Assembly (NCBI GenBank): GCA_034620365.1
Contig: JAQGEQ010000339.1
Span: forward strand, 496,001 to 560,000
From: Pegea sp. RAD2-039
Lineage: Eukaryota > Chordata > Thaliacea > Salpida > Salpidae
Direction: 5' to 3'
Length of the DNA stretch: 64,000 nt
The translations under genes were made by a program, and so were the position numbers. Position 1 is the first letter of the stretch; every line of letters begins with the position of its first letter. Shown here one piece after another: positions 13,812-27,559 of this stretch. Under the pieces are notes generated by a model. The model saw only the letters and a program-made list of their open reading frames with translations. It did no database searches and had not been told where the DNA came from.

Positions 13812-14025
13812 CACCACTGTACTCTGTGTCGTTCTGACAGCTCCTCTGACATCAGCTAGGCGTAGCCTCATCAGTCCTTATGTTCCGTTGCAAACCTTGT
13901 TGGCGTGGTGGGTGGAATCCTGATGCATGGGCAATAAATAGATTTCCATAATTTCTGACCCGGATTACAGCATGGACGTTATCGCCCGAATAAGGACTTT
14001 CTACTACTATTACTTTGATTTTAAA
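13812..14025 (+). mobile_element. GC-richer island ending in a TACTACTATTACT tail, probable retroelement or SINE remnant
   Basis: About 210 bp with clearly higher GC than the surrounding DNA, lacking a reading frame. It ends on the plus strand in CTTTCTACTACTATTACTTTG (about 14000-14020), a short trinucleotide-like tail of the sort that non-LTR elements and SINEs leave at their 3' ends. The sharp composition change on both sides supports an insertion. I do not recognise the family. Confidence 0.45.
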
Positions 14026-17000
14026 TATTTTTAATCGGTACTTTTGAAATAGATAATTGGGATTATATTGTTCATAAGAATTTTAGATCAAGCAAGCTTT
14101 CTTTTACAGTTGTCGGCAAATTTGTGTTTAAGTTGATATCTTAAGATGAACCATATACTTTTCTTCTTATCTGAAGTAATTTTTGATGAATATCTTCAAA
14201 TATTAACAAACTCTAATTCAAACCATATTGAGGGGTTTTAGGAGGCAATAATTTTGCAGCTTTAAATTTAGAAAGCATTTTTTAGTATTGTAACAAGCCT
14301 CTTTAAGTTTTTTACAAGTTTAATTATCTCTTAATTGGTCTTCTTAGCTCCATTAAATAGAATCTCCCACTTATTTCATGTTTGTTACTCATACTAAAAA
14401 CTGAATTCAAATTATGATAGACTTATAACTAATAGAAAAAAAATAAAATTTAATACAATCGATTATCCAGTATTTACTCAATCTTGTTATATCATAAGAA
14501 ATTAAAAACCAGACTTCTCTTAAAAAGACTTTAAATGTTGTCGTTTAAGAGCTTGTTAAGAACTCAAAGGAGGTTTAAATGTCACTTTGAGCAATAAAAC
14601 AAGTTTATGATAGTCAGTTGTTTTCATAAATAGACTTGACACACAGAAACCTCTGAATTAATAACTCCAACTTGAAAACTATTATTTCAAAAAAAATCAG
14701 AATTTAGTTGTATGCTCAGCAAAACATATTGTTAGCTTTTATGATTTCCAAAATAAGCTGTGCGGTTATCAAGCTATAGTCAAGAAATAGTCCAAGAGAT
14801 TAGTGTTAAAGTACTTTTTCTTAAAATGTTCGAATGCATACTTTATAGTTAGTTTACCTAGATTCATGAATTTACGATAGACATTTAATATTAGTGTATT
14901 GGATATATTTTTAAAGACTATATTAAAGATTAATCTTCAAAAATAAATTTAAAAGTAGAAATTGATTGAAATTTTGAAGGTTTAAGTCTAAAAGCTAAGA
15001 AATAATAACCATTTTAAATATATAACTTTATATTACTGAATATTGAAAGTTAAATCATACATATAGTAGTAGTTATCATATATATAGTAGTTTTAACTTT
15101 GTAATATATTTTTATTAAGAATTAGCTTTTAAATTTTTATAATTCATCTATATATTTGAATTTATTTTTGTAAATAATACATAATTTTCCCCTCGTTTTG
15201 GTGCTAAATAATATCAAAAGTGATTATTGTAGTAATATTCTTTTAAATAAATCAACAGCTTTTACATTACTACTCAAAATAACACCAAACAAATATTTTG
15301 TACAAATACAATTGTATGTTATCAAAGTGTAATTATCGGAACTTATTACAATAAAATTAGTTTGTATTTTTATCAAAACTTATAATTAGATTTTATTTTA
15401 AAAATGTTATCATTATAAATTTAAAAAGGATTTTTAAAAATGTATGAAACCTTTAATATCTAAAAAAATGCCTTAATTACAGTTTCAAGGTCTTCTTTTG
15501 AGATTTCTTTTTAAGCTACAGAATTTACTCAAAATTAAGTCAAACACGAATTTGATTTTTTAATTGTGAATTATTCTGTAAAATTAGTTTTTAAATTTTT
15601 AATATCTGCTTTATTTGAATTCGCTAAGTTTATTCCAATCTTGTTTATACTTTTTTAATTTCTTTTAAAATTAGAAGTTAACCAAGCTACAATTATTTTA
15701 ATTAAGAAAAGAAATTAGTAAAGATTGATTTTTTATTGTCATAAACAGTCTTCATCGTTTCAAGTGTGGTTTCTACTGTAACAGAGAAACTAAAATACCA
15801 TACATATATTCATATAAATTTATCAGTTCACTTGTAAATTGTTTATTTTAGGTTAGCCGATCAAGATGAAAGAAAATAATATGTTTAGCATCAGACTTCA
15901 AAATGTACTCAAAACACAATAAGGCTAACAAAAAGCAACCCAAAATTTAGGTATTTTTGACCCTTGCTTTACTTCAATTCTATCTATTCTTCATCATTTA
16001 TCTATGAATAATCTAAATGAAAAATTAGCATAAAGTACATATAAACGGTCAGAACGTTAATTTACGTAGTAATTTTTTTTAATCGAACTATATAAAATTA
16101 TAGAATTATATAATTGTTTATAAAGATTGATTAAATAATGAACTAGTCACTACATCTATAATAGTTTCAACATTATTTCTGAAATAAATTAAAACTAATT
16201 TAAATAATTTCAATTACTCAATTTTTAGTTTAACATCTTTAATCGATTTCAATTTAGTGTTGGTCTTATTTTTTAAATTAATAAAAGTAACAGCGTTATA
16301 ACCAAACTGCAGAAATAAAAGCATTGTTCATTTATTTAGAATAATTACCTGGTTTAAATTAACTTAGTGTGCAGACAATTACTTATATAACAATTAAAAC
16401 TATTCAAATGACAAAAAATACAAAAAGTTATATCAATTTATAAGGAGTTAAAGAACAATTCCATTTTAACTCTTCTGGGTTTCATAAGCATTTTCTAACA
16501 ATTTGATTTTTCGAAATATATTTTGTTGAAATCAAACTAAAATACTTTATCCATTTATTACAGACTTTGAAATGTACCACAGTTTACGGTGAGTCTTGGT
16601 CATTAGAGTGTAGCAGGGAGCTTTTTCATTTCTATTAATTAACTATTTATCGCTAAAAAGAGGTGGACAAGTTTGATTGTCGAATTAACTAAAACTTATC
16701 AAAAATATTATTAATTCATTAATCGGAAAATTTTAGGAAAAACATTTTTAAAACATGTAACCATTAATACAAAATATATTAAAAGTTTTATTACAGAATT
16801 TAAAACTATTATTATAAATTTGCAATTTGATTTTATTGGTAATATTTTTAGAGTGGTTAAATGTTCAGAAAAATTTTATTAGTTATAATAAGTATTAAAA
16901 AGAAACTTTTATAAATATTCAAGTACCAAAAGATAGTTCCAGTTGTTTTATTAAAAGTTAAAATAAAAAGATTTATAGTTACTCATCTTCATCTACTTAT

Positions 17001-17252
17001 AATAAAAAATCTTTATAAAATTGTAGAAGATAATTCATTAACTAATTTATATCACAAATTAGATATGGCTACTAAAGTTGACAATATAGCTAGAAAATAA
17101 ATTATTATCTTACTCTTTTGATAGATATAAAATATTCTAAATGTTTATTATAATATATTACAAAGTTTTTTATCAAACTAAGATTTTAAGTAGTTTTCAT
17201 CTTATGAAATATTGTTATTCAAAACATGAAACTAGGAATAGAAATCAATGAG

Positions 17253-17278
17253 CAGACTGATGGTAATTAAGCAGTCTG
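17253..17278. repeat. Small inverted repeat around a TAATTA core
   Basis: CAGACTG at 17253-17259 and CAGTCTG at 17272-17278 are perfect reverse complements separated by 12 bp. The spacer contains TAATTA, a homeodomain-type core. It could form a short hairpin or be a palindromic factor site; chance is also possible. Confidence 0.25.
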
Positions 17279-20200
17279 ACAACTTCTGTTTATTTTACAA
17301 TATTCTCATTTTTTCTCCTAGGGTTATAGAAATAAAATTGTCTATTTAAATGTTTGATTAAATTCTTGTTTAAATAAAGCCTTGATAATTGTGTTTCATT
17401 TTTTCAATCTTTACATTGATCGAATATACAAAAACATATTGACAATCACAAAGAGCTCTATAGAGAATTTCCAATAGTAATTTTACAACGTTGACCTTTT
17501 TAATAAAAAACAAGTAAGAATATAATAATGAAGAACAGTTTTTAATATATGTTTAAATACAACTTTTAATCTAAGAAATCTTAAACACAACTTTTTATTT
17601 TAGAACATGTTTGTTTTAATTTTTAAGTGTAATTTTCGCTAGACTTTACATACTTCAATTTTACTCTTATATTATCAGACGCTTATTACTACTGGATGAA
17701 ATCTAACAAGTATACTTCTAAATCTAGTCTTGTTATCTAGTATTACTGCTTATCAATAGTAAATATTATATGTGAGACATTGTGAAATGTCAACAACTTA
17801 CATTAATAATATCTTACGGGTGAAAATGTTCTTGCTCTAATCTATATAACTTCATTGTTTAAAACTAAATTATATAGAAATTGAATCAGCTAAATGAAGA
17901 TTTGATATTTAAATGCTTACTAAAGCACCCTGCATTTAAAAGTTTTATTTCAACTTTTATTTTATAAGTTTGTTTAAAATTTTAAAATAAACACCAAAGC
18001 TTTAATTACCCATAATACACCTCGACGGTTTTCTTAGAAAAGAACAATTTATGCAATTTATTTTATTCAAACTATTTACTATAACCTTATCGCTATCTGT
18101 TTGAAAATGAAGTGAAAATTGTTAATAGTACTCAATAAATGTTCATATCTGTACACAACAAACAATAAAATTTAAAACTGTTTTTAATAATTTCTAATTT
18201 TATAAACTTAATATTTTTATAGAATCTTTAATAAAATGCAACAAAAATTGTAGTTGTCTTTAAACTCTTTTTTCTTGATTTATTTTATAACCTTAAATCA
18301 GCTTTGAGTATTCATTAAAAACTGAATCAAGAGTATATTAGAGGACTACATGTAAAGGTAGTTTTATTTCAATCTTTTAATAACAGTTTGAAGCTTCAAT
18401 AAAATAGATTAAAAATGTTCACATTTCTCAAAGTTAAATTTTTTTTAATGTAGTAGCCTACAATTTTGTATCAACTGTTAATAATGTACACCAAAAGCAT
18501 TTTATTTACATAAAAAGCTCGACATGTTTTTTACTTTTAAGTTCGGTTTTCAATATGTACTCAAATAGTTACATGAACTTTGCAAACAGCTTACAAAACA
18601 AGATTACTTTTAATCCAAAATTTAATAAAATGGAAAAACAAGAATGTCTAAAAATTATTTTAATTGTCTACTTATTTGAATTCTAATCGTAAAGCTTTAA
18701 AAAAAGGTTATAAAATGCTATAGAAAATTTATTGCAAAAGTTTAAATGTTTGTTTAAATGTCTTATTTTTTTTAATATTTGAAGATGAAGTAAATGCAAT
18801 CCACATTTACATGATACTGCTTACTGAGTTATTCAGTAACTGATTATAATGGCACAAGCAAACTATCAATCTGTTTTTTGTCATATCGTTATTGACAAAC
18901 CAATTAGTGAAGCAGGAATCTGAAAATGAGAAAATCAATTCAATGTAGAAAAGCACTTTACCTATAGTTTCTTCTTAAGTTAAGATTAGATATCTCTCAT
19001 AACAAAAACATCATAATTTCTATTTGGTAGTTAAATCAAAATTATAAATAAATATTTGTGTTTAAAACTTGCGAATAGAAAATAGTTTTTATTTTCGATT
19101 TTACCAACTATCTACAAAATTACCGACTGATATTACATAGAATAGTTTTGTTTGCATTTAAAATATCCCATTAATAGGAAACCATCTCCCCTAGATGTTC
19201 TTGAAAGCGCCAACTGGTAATTTGAAGTTAGTCAAAGAGCCCTTGGAAGTCTACAAACTAAACAAATATTTTATCTGTTAAAAAGACGACATTTATTATG
19301 ATAATTTCCTCATATAATGAAGGTTTGTTTACTTAAGTATCCTGATACTAACCAATCTTATAAGAGCATTATCAGTGCATCCATTCTTATAATCTTATAA
19401 TGCAAAACCTAAATATCAATCAGTTTATTTTTAGACATGAATCATAATTTTCTCACCCAAAGTGATTTATTTTAGGAAATTATATATTTTTTGGTTATAA
19501 CCTTGAACTTTTTCAAGTAATCTTAGCTTACTTCAAAAATCAAATTGTAGAAAATTCAAGTTTTAAGAAAATAATGATGGTAGAGAATAAAGTGATTTAA
19601 ATTATAAAAATAATTGATTAGACATCAAGAAAAATGTTAAGAAGGGTCTATTGAGTGAAAAAAGTTTATAAATAAAAGTTGATTGAAACTGACATCTAAA
19701 CGAGCAACCCAAGTAAGTAGCAGCTGCTTTAAATACACTTTAAGCTCTTCTTAACCCTTTCTTTTAAAAGAAGACAATTTCTTATCAGGACGTTCAAAAA
19801 TTGAGAGAAATATTTAAACCTTATTTCTATTCAAACTCTTGTTATTGAAAAGCATACGTCATACAGATGGATACAAACCATTACTATTGCTATATACGAG
19901 CACTTGTATATGTACTAAAGTGATATGGTACATGTGACAAAACTTGCTTCGATTTTTGTGACATCAACCATTCTCATTCTGACTTCATTATCGCTAAAAT
20001 ACGTGACAAGAACCAGAACAAGAACTGACAGCTCCACCCTTTCAATAGCTAGTCCAACTACAACGCATCTTTATTGTTTAGTAAAATTACTAAAGATATA
20101 TTTAGACTTTTGTTTTCTGTTTCTACCTTATAAGTGATAGTCTCTTTTTTTTTTAAACACCTTTCTGTAAAGCCAACAAACTTTTAGTTTTTTTATATTT

Positions 20201-21574
20201 TTTAATATTTGTATTAAGAACTTTACGCAAACGATTTGGCTGGAAATGAAACTGCAAAGTTATTCAATCCAATACACTGTATACACAGACAAAGATATAA
20301 CGATATAAAAAACATTCTTTTGAATATTCTTGAAAAAGCACAAAAATACGATAAAATATTATTGGAACTTGAACAATACAACTAAAGCGTAAAAGTAAAA
20401 ATTTCTCAAGATTAAGAATCATAAGTTTTGAAAGAAATTGGTTGGTTTTCTAAGTGAAAGAAAGATAGTTTTTGAAACGATTTATCTTTATGTACAAACA
20501 TGTATTTCGATAGATACCCGAATGAATTTAATTTCTTGAGTAACTTGATATTGTATCAAAAAGAGTAGGCTGAAATCAATAAAAAACTGTTTGGACTTAT
20601 AGTTAAAGATTTTGCACAATGGATAATTAAGAAGATGTGAAATTATTACGCTAAAAGCCTTTATAAAACTTAATACTCAATTTTTTCCAAATAACCAAAG
20701 AAAAGTAACTGGAAAGATTTGAATAAAACTCGTTTTTACGTTATAGTCAAGACAACACAAAACGGTTTATCATTAATATTTATTTTTCTTTGCTTAGTAA
20801 TTAAATTCATTGAAAATAACTGAAGAAGAAAAGCAAACTTAAAATGGAAAAGGAAAACTTACAAAAATCAACGCAAGAAATATTTCAAAATTTACTTTAA
20901 ATACAATAACTTATTGTATTCTATTTAATGGCAAGATATTTTAAAAATATAAAAATATCATTTCCCATGCTTCTTTTAAACTTCTTTTAATTTGCATGTT
21001 TAGCTCAACAAGCATATTTAAACCGTTCAAATCAAAACTGTTAAGACAGTCACAAGAAACCGAAATAAGTGAAAGAACAAAACATATAATAACGACCAAA
21101 TAAAATCACATCAATTTGTAACAATTAGAAATAGTACGCATTATCTCTAAACTCATAAAAATAAAATTTTCAGAATTTTTAGCAGCCTAAAACGTTTAAT
21201 TATGAAAATAGAGACAATTGCATAAAATGAATAAGTTTTGTTACCAATTGCTAATTTGTGAAATAGTTTAACTTTAATGTAAATTCCTGGATATTATTAC
21301 AATCAAATTTTAATACTTTCAAATTAATTGAACACTTTTGAATAAAAATACCACATAAAAGATATGATGTTCCGTTTAGTTTTTTATTTTATGATCTTTA
21401 TTAATTATTAACTTTGACAAAACAAAAGCATCCTTCTGTTTTGTATGTGATATTTTCAACACTGTTGGTTCAGTTATATCATACCCATGAAATGATAAGC
21501 TTGTAAAAATTGAAGAAAAAAACCTTTAAGTTAAATGTACAGAAAAAAGTTTCAATAATTCAGTCAATAGAACG

Positions 21575-21580
21575 TTTATT
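21575..21580 (-). terminator. Candidate polyadenylation signal of the GATA gene
   Basis: AATAAA on the minus strand, 105 nt past the stop codon of the GATA gene. Another copy lies further on at 21397-21402. Either could serve as the 3' end signal. Confidence 0.4.
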
Positions 21581-21684
21581 GAAAAAAAAATAACTAAAAT
21601 AATTTCTCACTATACTTGAAATAAACAAATTCTGTTAATTATTGATAAAAAAGATCTAAAATAATGTGATTAACTTTTTCAATA

Positions 21685-24600
21685 TTATTTGACTTTTGGT
21701 TCCTGTTTAATTGCAGAAAATCTTGACTGACAAACTGGTGATGAATAAGCAGCAAGAGGTCCAGTATTATAAGGACTATACCTTGAAGATTGTTGAAGAG
21801 ACGCTCTTCCGCCTAGCACAGAGTCTCTACCGCTGTTGGCAGCATACAGAGCTGCGATTCCATTATAATTACAAGATTGTAACTCTGTTTGAGAGTCATA
21901 ATTATACATCTGAGCTTGCTTTGAATGATCTAATGAGTTATCTCGATAATAAGATGCTTCATCTTGATGTTTAGGTGTCAATGCTGCAATTGTGTAGTCG
22001 TCAGAACTAGTTGAAGGTTGTGGATATGTGTTGTAATGATAACGAGTCACATATGGATCATCCGAACTATATTCTTCTGATCTAGGAGAAACATGAATAG
22101 TTTCCCCATTGTGTCTTCGATTTTCGTTATTTTGAGTGCTCATAAAAGGGATATTTCCAATCCCAGAATCTGGTGAGAGTGATGTATGTTGAGCGTTTTC
22201 AGGACTTGTATCCAGTGATGTAGAACCACTACGTCCATCATACAGAGAAGCATTTGCCCCTGACACAACTCTGCTGGTCTTATCTAGTGATGATTTTGAG
22301 TCTATATTGGCTCCAATATCTTTTTGAGGAGGTTCAAAAGTTGGATTTGATTTGACATTCTGGCTGCTACATAGAGATTGAGCGCAAGTTGAAGGTTTAC
22401 TACTCGTAGTTGGTGCCGATTTGGGATAATCAGTCTTTGAGTTAGAACAATTGTTGGTGTCTTTAGTTGATGCAGAAGATAATTGCTTACTAGAGGATTG
22501 AGATGATTTTTTACCACTTTGAGACTTTGGTTTTCGTTTTCTGGTTTGGATGCTGTCTTTTTTCATAGCACGAGGTCTTGGTATCTAAACAAATTAAGAT
22601 TCTAGTTTAGAATGAAAAAACAAATCCTTAAATTATAGGATAATTTCCTTTTCTTCTTGTTGCTAAGATACATTGTTAAACGAGGATATTACTCATATAA
22701 ACAGAAATGTAAATTTACTTCTGCTGTCTTCACTAATTAGTATATCAGTTACTTACGCCATGAAGCTTCTGGTAAAGTCCACAGGCGTTGCACACTGGGT
22801 TGCCGTCAGGGTTTCGGCGCCATAATGTTGTTACTGTAGTGTTACAATTAGTGCACACCTGGTTACCACAACTTGCCTAAGTTGGAAGAAAAAAATGTTT
22901 TTACAAAACAGTTTTGAGTTAAGTACTTAAATCTTTCAGCTGTAAAGCTATCATAATATATGAAAGTTTTCATTGTTCATTTTAACGATTATTTTAGCTG
23001 TTTTTAAACCATTTGCCTTATTAGTCATTTAAAGAGTTTTAAGAATTCAAATAAATCATGATTTGTAACTTTTAAAAAATTATTATTTCAGTTTTGTACC
23101 ATCCTACTTATTTAAGTTAAACAAATAAATGAAAATTTAAGAAAAATTGAGATAAAAAAAATATTTTGAAAGTTTCAATCAAACTATATTTACCAATTTT
23201 CCTTTATTTTTTGAAATTGACCGAATTCCACTGACTCCAGTCCTTAATCCAGCATAACAATTATTACAAAGAGGTTGCTCGCCTGGATTATTAGTATCTC
23301 TCTTCCAGTATGCTGTATGGAATCCACAATGACAGCATCGTGTTCTTGCATCTAATTTGTTAAGAAATATTTTATTAAAATATTATTATAATGATTTTTT
23401 AAGAAAAGTATATTTTGATTAATATTTGCTATGATAATTTTTTCAACTTTTGAATGTATTAATTCTTCAATACATTTCTCTTTTATAAAATTTTTGTTGA
23501 TTAGTAGAACTATTTTAAGACGTATTTCCGAAACTGAAAGGTCGAAGAAGCAAAGTCAACCTAATTAATTTAAATTTCACTTCTGGGAGTTAAATAAGAT
23601 TTAAAAAATTCAAATGAATTTGTTTCTTTCAACATATTTCTTTTCAACGAATCATTTTGTTCACATGTTCTTGTTCTGTTCTAGGCGCCACTATGCTTCG
23701 TGGGAACTGGAAAAAAACATTCTGACTTTGATAGAAAGGGAGGTAGAGCGGTGCTTAGGAAACTGTTTACTCATAGACTCCTTCGAAACAATTTGTGGTG
23801 TGTGTGTATGATACAGAAAAGCGTTGACAACACCGCCAACCACAACTTGTAAGTAGTTAAAAGATGGTCATAACTTTTAATCGTATAGAATAACTATAAT
23901 GGTGGTGGCTGAAGCTAATTTGAGGAAGTTTATTGATAAGAAACGGTGGTTGAAAACTTACATCTCCCATTTTACATAGGTATATACAACCGCAGAAACA
24001 ATAACATGAGAAAATATTTGTTAAACTTCCTATCTTGTTAGAAGCTTCAATTTTTCTAGGGAGTTAAAAATATATAGAGCAGGTTACAGAATATAAATAG
24101 CGCTTAAAATATTACATGGAAAATTTTGAGTAATACACAAATCTCTAAACCTATCTAATTATTTAAAGTTATTTACAGTTTATCTCAACAAAGTCTTTTT
24201 TTTAACGGAATTTTCAAATATTCAATTTTACGATTATCCTTCATCTCTATAAAACTTGTCTTGCAAAATTATTTAAAGGAGTTAACTTAGATTAAGACAA
24301 ATTTTAAAAATATTTTCTGAAAGGGTATTTCCTAGACTATGAAACTTTTGTCTATTACTAAGGGAGGTAAAGGTTAAACCCAATGAGTCATCATTGTTTA
24401 TAAAGCTAAACTATCGACATTACTTCGTGTTACTTGATTATTATAAACTGGTCTTACTGCTAACAACTATTTTGTACCTTTCACGTTTTTCTACAAGCGA
24501 TTATTTTAATGCTATCAGCTTTCAAACAAAAATGTATTTTGATACTTTGCGTTCTTTGGTACGATCACTAATGTAAATTAGTGTCATTTTTCTAATAAAT

Positions 24601-27465
24601 TTAAGGTTTTACTGTAAAAAAAAGATTTTAAATTTTCTTTAAATCATAAAAAAATTGAAAAATTTGAAAACAATTTAATTGGTATAAAAATGGAAAACAG
24701 TTTATAGGTATTTATAAAGTTATTTAAATTCAAACCTTAAAAACAGTCGCAAAATTTTAAGACAATTTTTAAAGTTCTTAGCATAAATGTATTTAATCAA
24801 AATAAGCTGATTTTTATTAAACAGTTTATTAAAATAAGGATAAATTTATCTGTACTTTTCATATTTTTCCAAGATTGAATTTTAATGAAACTGTTTTAAT
24901 CAATAATTAACGTTTCTTTCAAACATTTTCATACAAAAAATTGATTGTCCAAAATTAATCACTTACAAAGTTTATTTAAAAATCTCTATTAAATTTACTC
25001 CAACCATATTTTACAAAAAGTAAAACTCGTCAAATATAACAAGACTGTTGGAAATGATTTGATTTGCTGAATGATGATGAATCAATAAAAAGTTGTTGAT
25101 TCATTTTGCTATTCTATTAACTAATGAGTTCAATCATTATTTCTGGCTTTCAGTCAGAACTTTCCGATTTTAATCGGCCATAATTAGAAAAAAGTTTCTG
25201 AATACAAATTAGGTTGTATTTGTCAGCCATCTTTGTTTTGAACTGAAAATTTTTATGATATTGAAATAAAAAGTTATGATCGTACTACTACAGTATCAAA
25301 ATAAACAAAAATATCATCTTTAAAGACTTTTAGGGAAGCTATATGAGAATTCAGCTGTTCAATTTACTGCATCTATCATCAGGCATTAATTTGACAGTTA
25401 AAAAATTTCATTTTCAAAGGCTCAACCAAGCAAACATTGTTAGTAAACTTTTGGTAATCTATATTAAGAGAAAAACATTCTATTTAATTAATTATGCAAA
25501 TTAAGAATGTTTTTATTTACAAAGTATAAAGTTTGTGGACTTTAGTCGAGCTTAGATAGTAAATCTGGTCTTGAAACTATAAAAGTTTAAATGATAGTGA
25601 TCTATTCAATAACTAATAATTTCTCAAAAAGCAGTTTAGAAATTTTTAAAATGCTTTACATGACTTACAAAAGATTGATGTGCTATAAGATGTACTCTTT
25701 AAAATGATGTAAAGGTTATTTTAAGACTTTAAAAAGTTAAATAATCGAAGAGACAATAGTGAAAATACAAAAATAGAAGTTAAGTAAGCTCATGATAGAA
25801 TGGCATAGATGAAAATGAAAAATCTGCGCCATGCATCAATTTCAATACCTAACCAAAAAACATTTTTCTTAATTAAGAGTAACTTTCGACAAATAGTTTT
25901 TAACTTTAGCTTTATTTTTTTTAAATGATTTTTTTGTGAAGTATATAGGTCTTCTTTAAATAATTTTCATTTTTGCTCACATCAGATATTTAAACCATTT
26001 TTGTTAGATACCATATTTAAAAAATTCTCTGCGCAAACTTTTCAATATGCAAACTATGTTCTCTTATGTGCACATACTTATTTCGTTCATTTGCTTTTTT
26101 ACAGGAAAGAAGTTACTTGTACAATTTTGTTAGCTTATGAATTTGTCAATTTCTGTTTACTTATGCATTCTGACGAGCTTGTACAACAAGTCAGACACAT
26201 ATACCATCGACTGCATTTAAAAAACATCGAGCTCAAGAACTTCTAATGTACGTGCTTATGACAGTAGAAGGCTCTGAGCACATACAGAAAGCAAGCAATT
26301 TAGTCAAGCGGGAATAAACATTGTTATATTATCAGTAAAGCAGCAATGCAGAATTCTTATATCAATTTGATCAATACAAAAAGTTGTATCACTTTAAAAC
26401 AGAAGCCTAAAGAATGTTTTCATTAATTCTAAATTTAAGTAAAATATTGAATTTCTAACCGTATTGCGTTGATATTGACCCAACATAGCACGATTGATTC
26501 ATTGGTAGTCCGTAGTTCATAGCAGCAGCTGCTGCCGCGACTGCTACTCCACTGGGATTATAACTTGCAATTGCTGCATTTGCATGATTCCATATGTCTG
26601 GTGCGAAACAACTCGAATAAGCGGAATTAGCAACAGAAGAGGTAGAAGAAATATTATTTGAGTGTGGACCACTAAAATCGGAGTAATTATTTGTTCGGTT
26701 TGGACTATTAGATTGATGCTGAAAGGTTGACTGATAAGATGAGGAACCATTTGTGAGTAAACAATTATCTTTGACTCCTACATGAGAAGAGGAAAAGCTT
26801 CCATAATTAGAAGGTTCATAAACTCGTGATCTAGAAGAGTTATAATCAGGAATATAATATCCACCAGAAGTACCACGAACCAGAGGCTGCTCAGTCTGGC
26901 TTTTATCAACTGCGTATTGACTACTGGTTGGCATAGCAAACTCAGTAGGGGGGAAGGCCCAACTGTTGTTGCCGTTAGTTTCCCAGTAACCTAAACTTGA
27001 TGAGGACAAGTCTCCAACTTTATTTTGCCCTTTATCTAATTCCTCTTTTGATTCTAATGGATTCGGCTTGACAGTTTTTAGATTCTGCGTGAATAAATGA
27101 TTATAAATTTGTTCATTTCCATCCGAGTTTGTTGCTGCTTGTAGCCCGCTGGTATAGAAACCATCAGCTCGTGAAGTACTCGACATGTTCTGGGCACTAT
27201 CATTTGGTAGTTGTCTGTTATCAAATGTCAACATATTCACATCAGCGTGATGGTCAGACAAAACGTCAGTTGTTGTAGCAGACGGTGAATAAGTTGGAGA
27301 TTTGATACAATGATTTGTTTGAAAGGTTGATGCAGAAGTAACATCTCCTTCGTGAAGAACGGAAGCTGGGACAGTAGGCGACGAAATTGTGCTGTGATAT
27401 AAACCATCAGGAACCGGCAAATGTTTTTCAGTTTGCGAATAGCAGTAGTACGGGCACAAGTCCAT
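21685..27465 (-). CDS. GATA transcription factor, 4/5/6 type, with a degenerate N-terminal zinc finger
   Basis: Four exons in consistent phase: 27465-26460, 23351-23194, 22876-22757, 22584-21685; about 727 residues. Exon 1 is a long Ser/Thr/Asn/Tyr-rich region ending in an alanine run, as in activation domains of this family. Exon 2 codes for the N-terminal finger (residues about 341-367): CCHC, 19 residues, CNNC, with WKRD in place of WRRD. Exon 3 holds a textbook C-terminal finger (about 396-420): [22 protein letters not shown], spacing CX2CX17CX2C. Exon 4 starts with the basic tail, including [15 protein letters not shown], whose IQTRKRKPK favours GATA4/5/6 over GATA1/2/3. This tail and the C-finger bind WGATAR sites. 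The start is uncertain: an acceptor (TTTTGTAG) at 27477 favours the Met at 27465, but the frame stays open to a Met at 27555. GATA4/5/6 factors specify endoderm and mesoderm in animals; the nuclear role here is inferred from the family. Confidence 0.92.
23352..26459 (-). other. Large first intron of the GATA gene
   Basis: About 3.1 kb between the activation-domain exon and the N-finger exon; donor GTTAGA, acceptor TTTAG. Most is AT-rich, but 23660-24000 and 26000-26320 are less so. No exon could be supported in either patch. They are candidate intronic control regions. Confidence 0.5.
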
Positions 27466-27559
27466 GTTTGTAAATCTACAAAAATGTAATAAATTACAAC
27501 CAAAGGTCTTTGAAACAGCTTGTTTGATAGAATCTTTAGATTTTAAATCTTTCATTTAT

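Larger units (their letters stand above)
14030..21684. other. Gene desert between retroelement remnants and the GATA gene
   Basis: About 7.6 kb of AT-rich sequence with no exon I can support on either strand. Short open frames (for example 19925-20137 plus) have no family features or splice context. One small inverted repeat (17253-17278) and a slightly GC-richer patch near 19870-20070 are the only visible structures. Distal regulatory DNA of the GATA gene could be here, but nothing shows it directly. Confidence 0.4.

Noticed and set aside
19925-20137. 70-residue plus-strand open frame
   Set aside because: No domain, no splice context and low-complexity Thr/Ser content; it looks like a chance frame in a less AT-rich patch.
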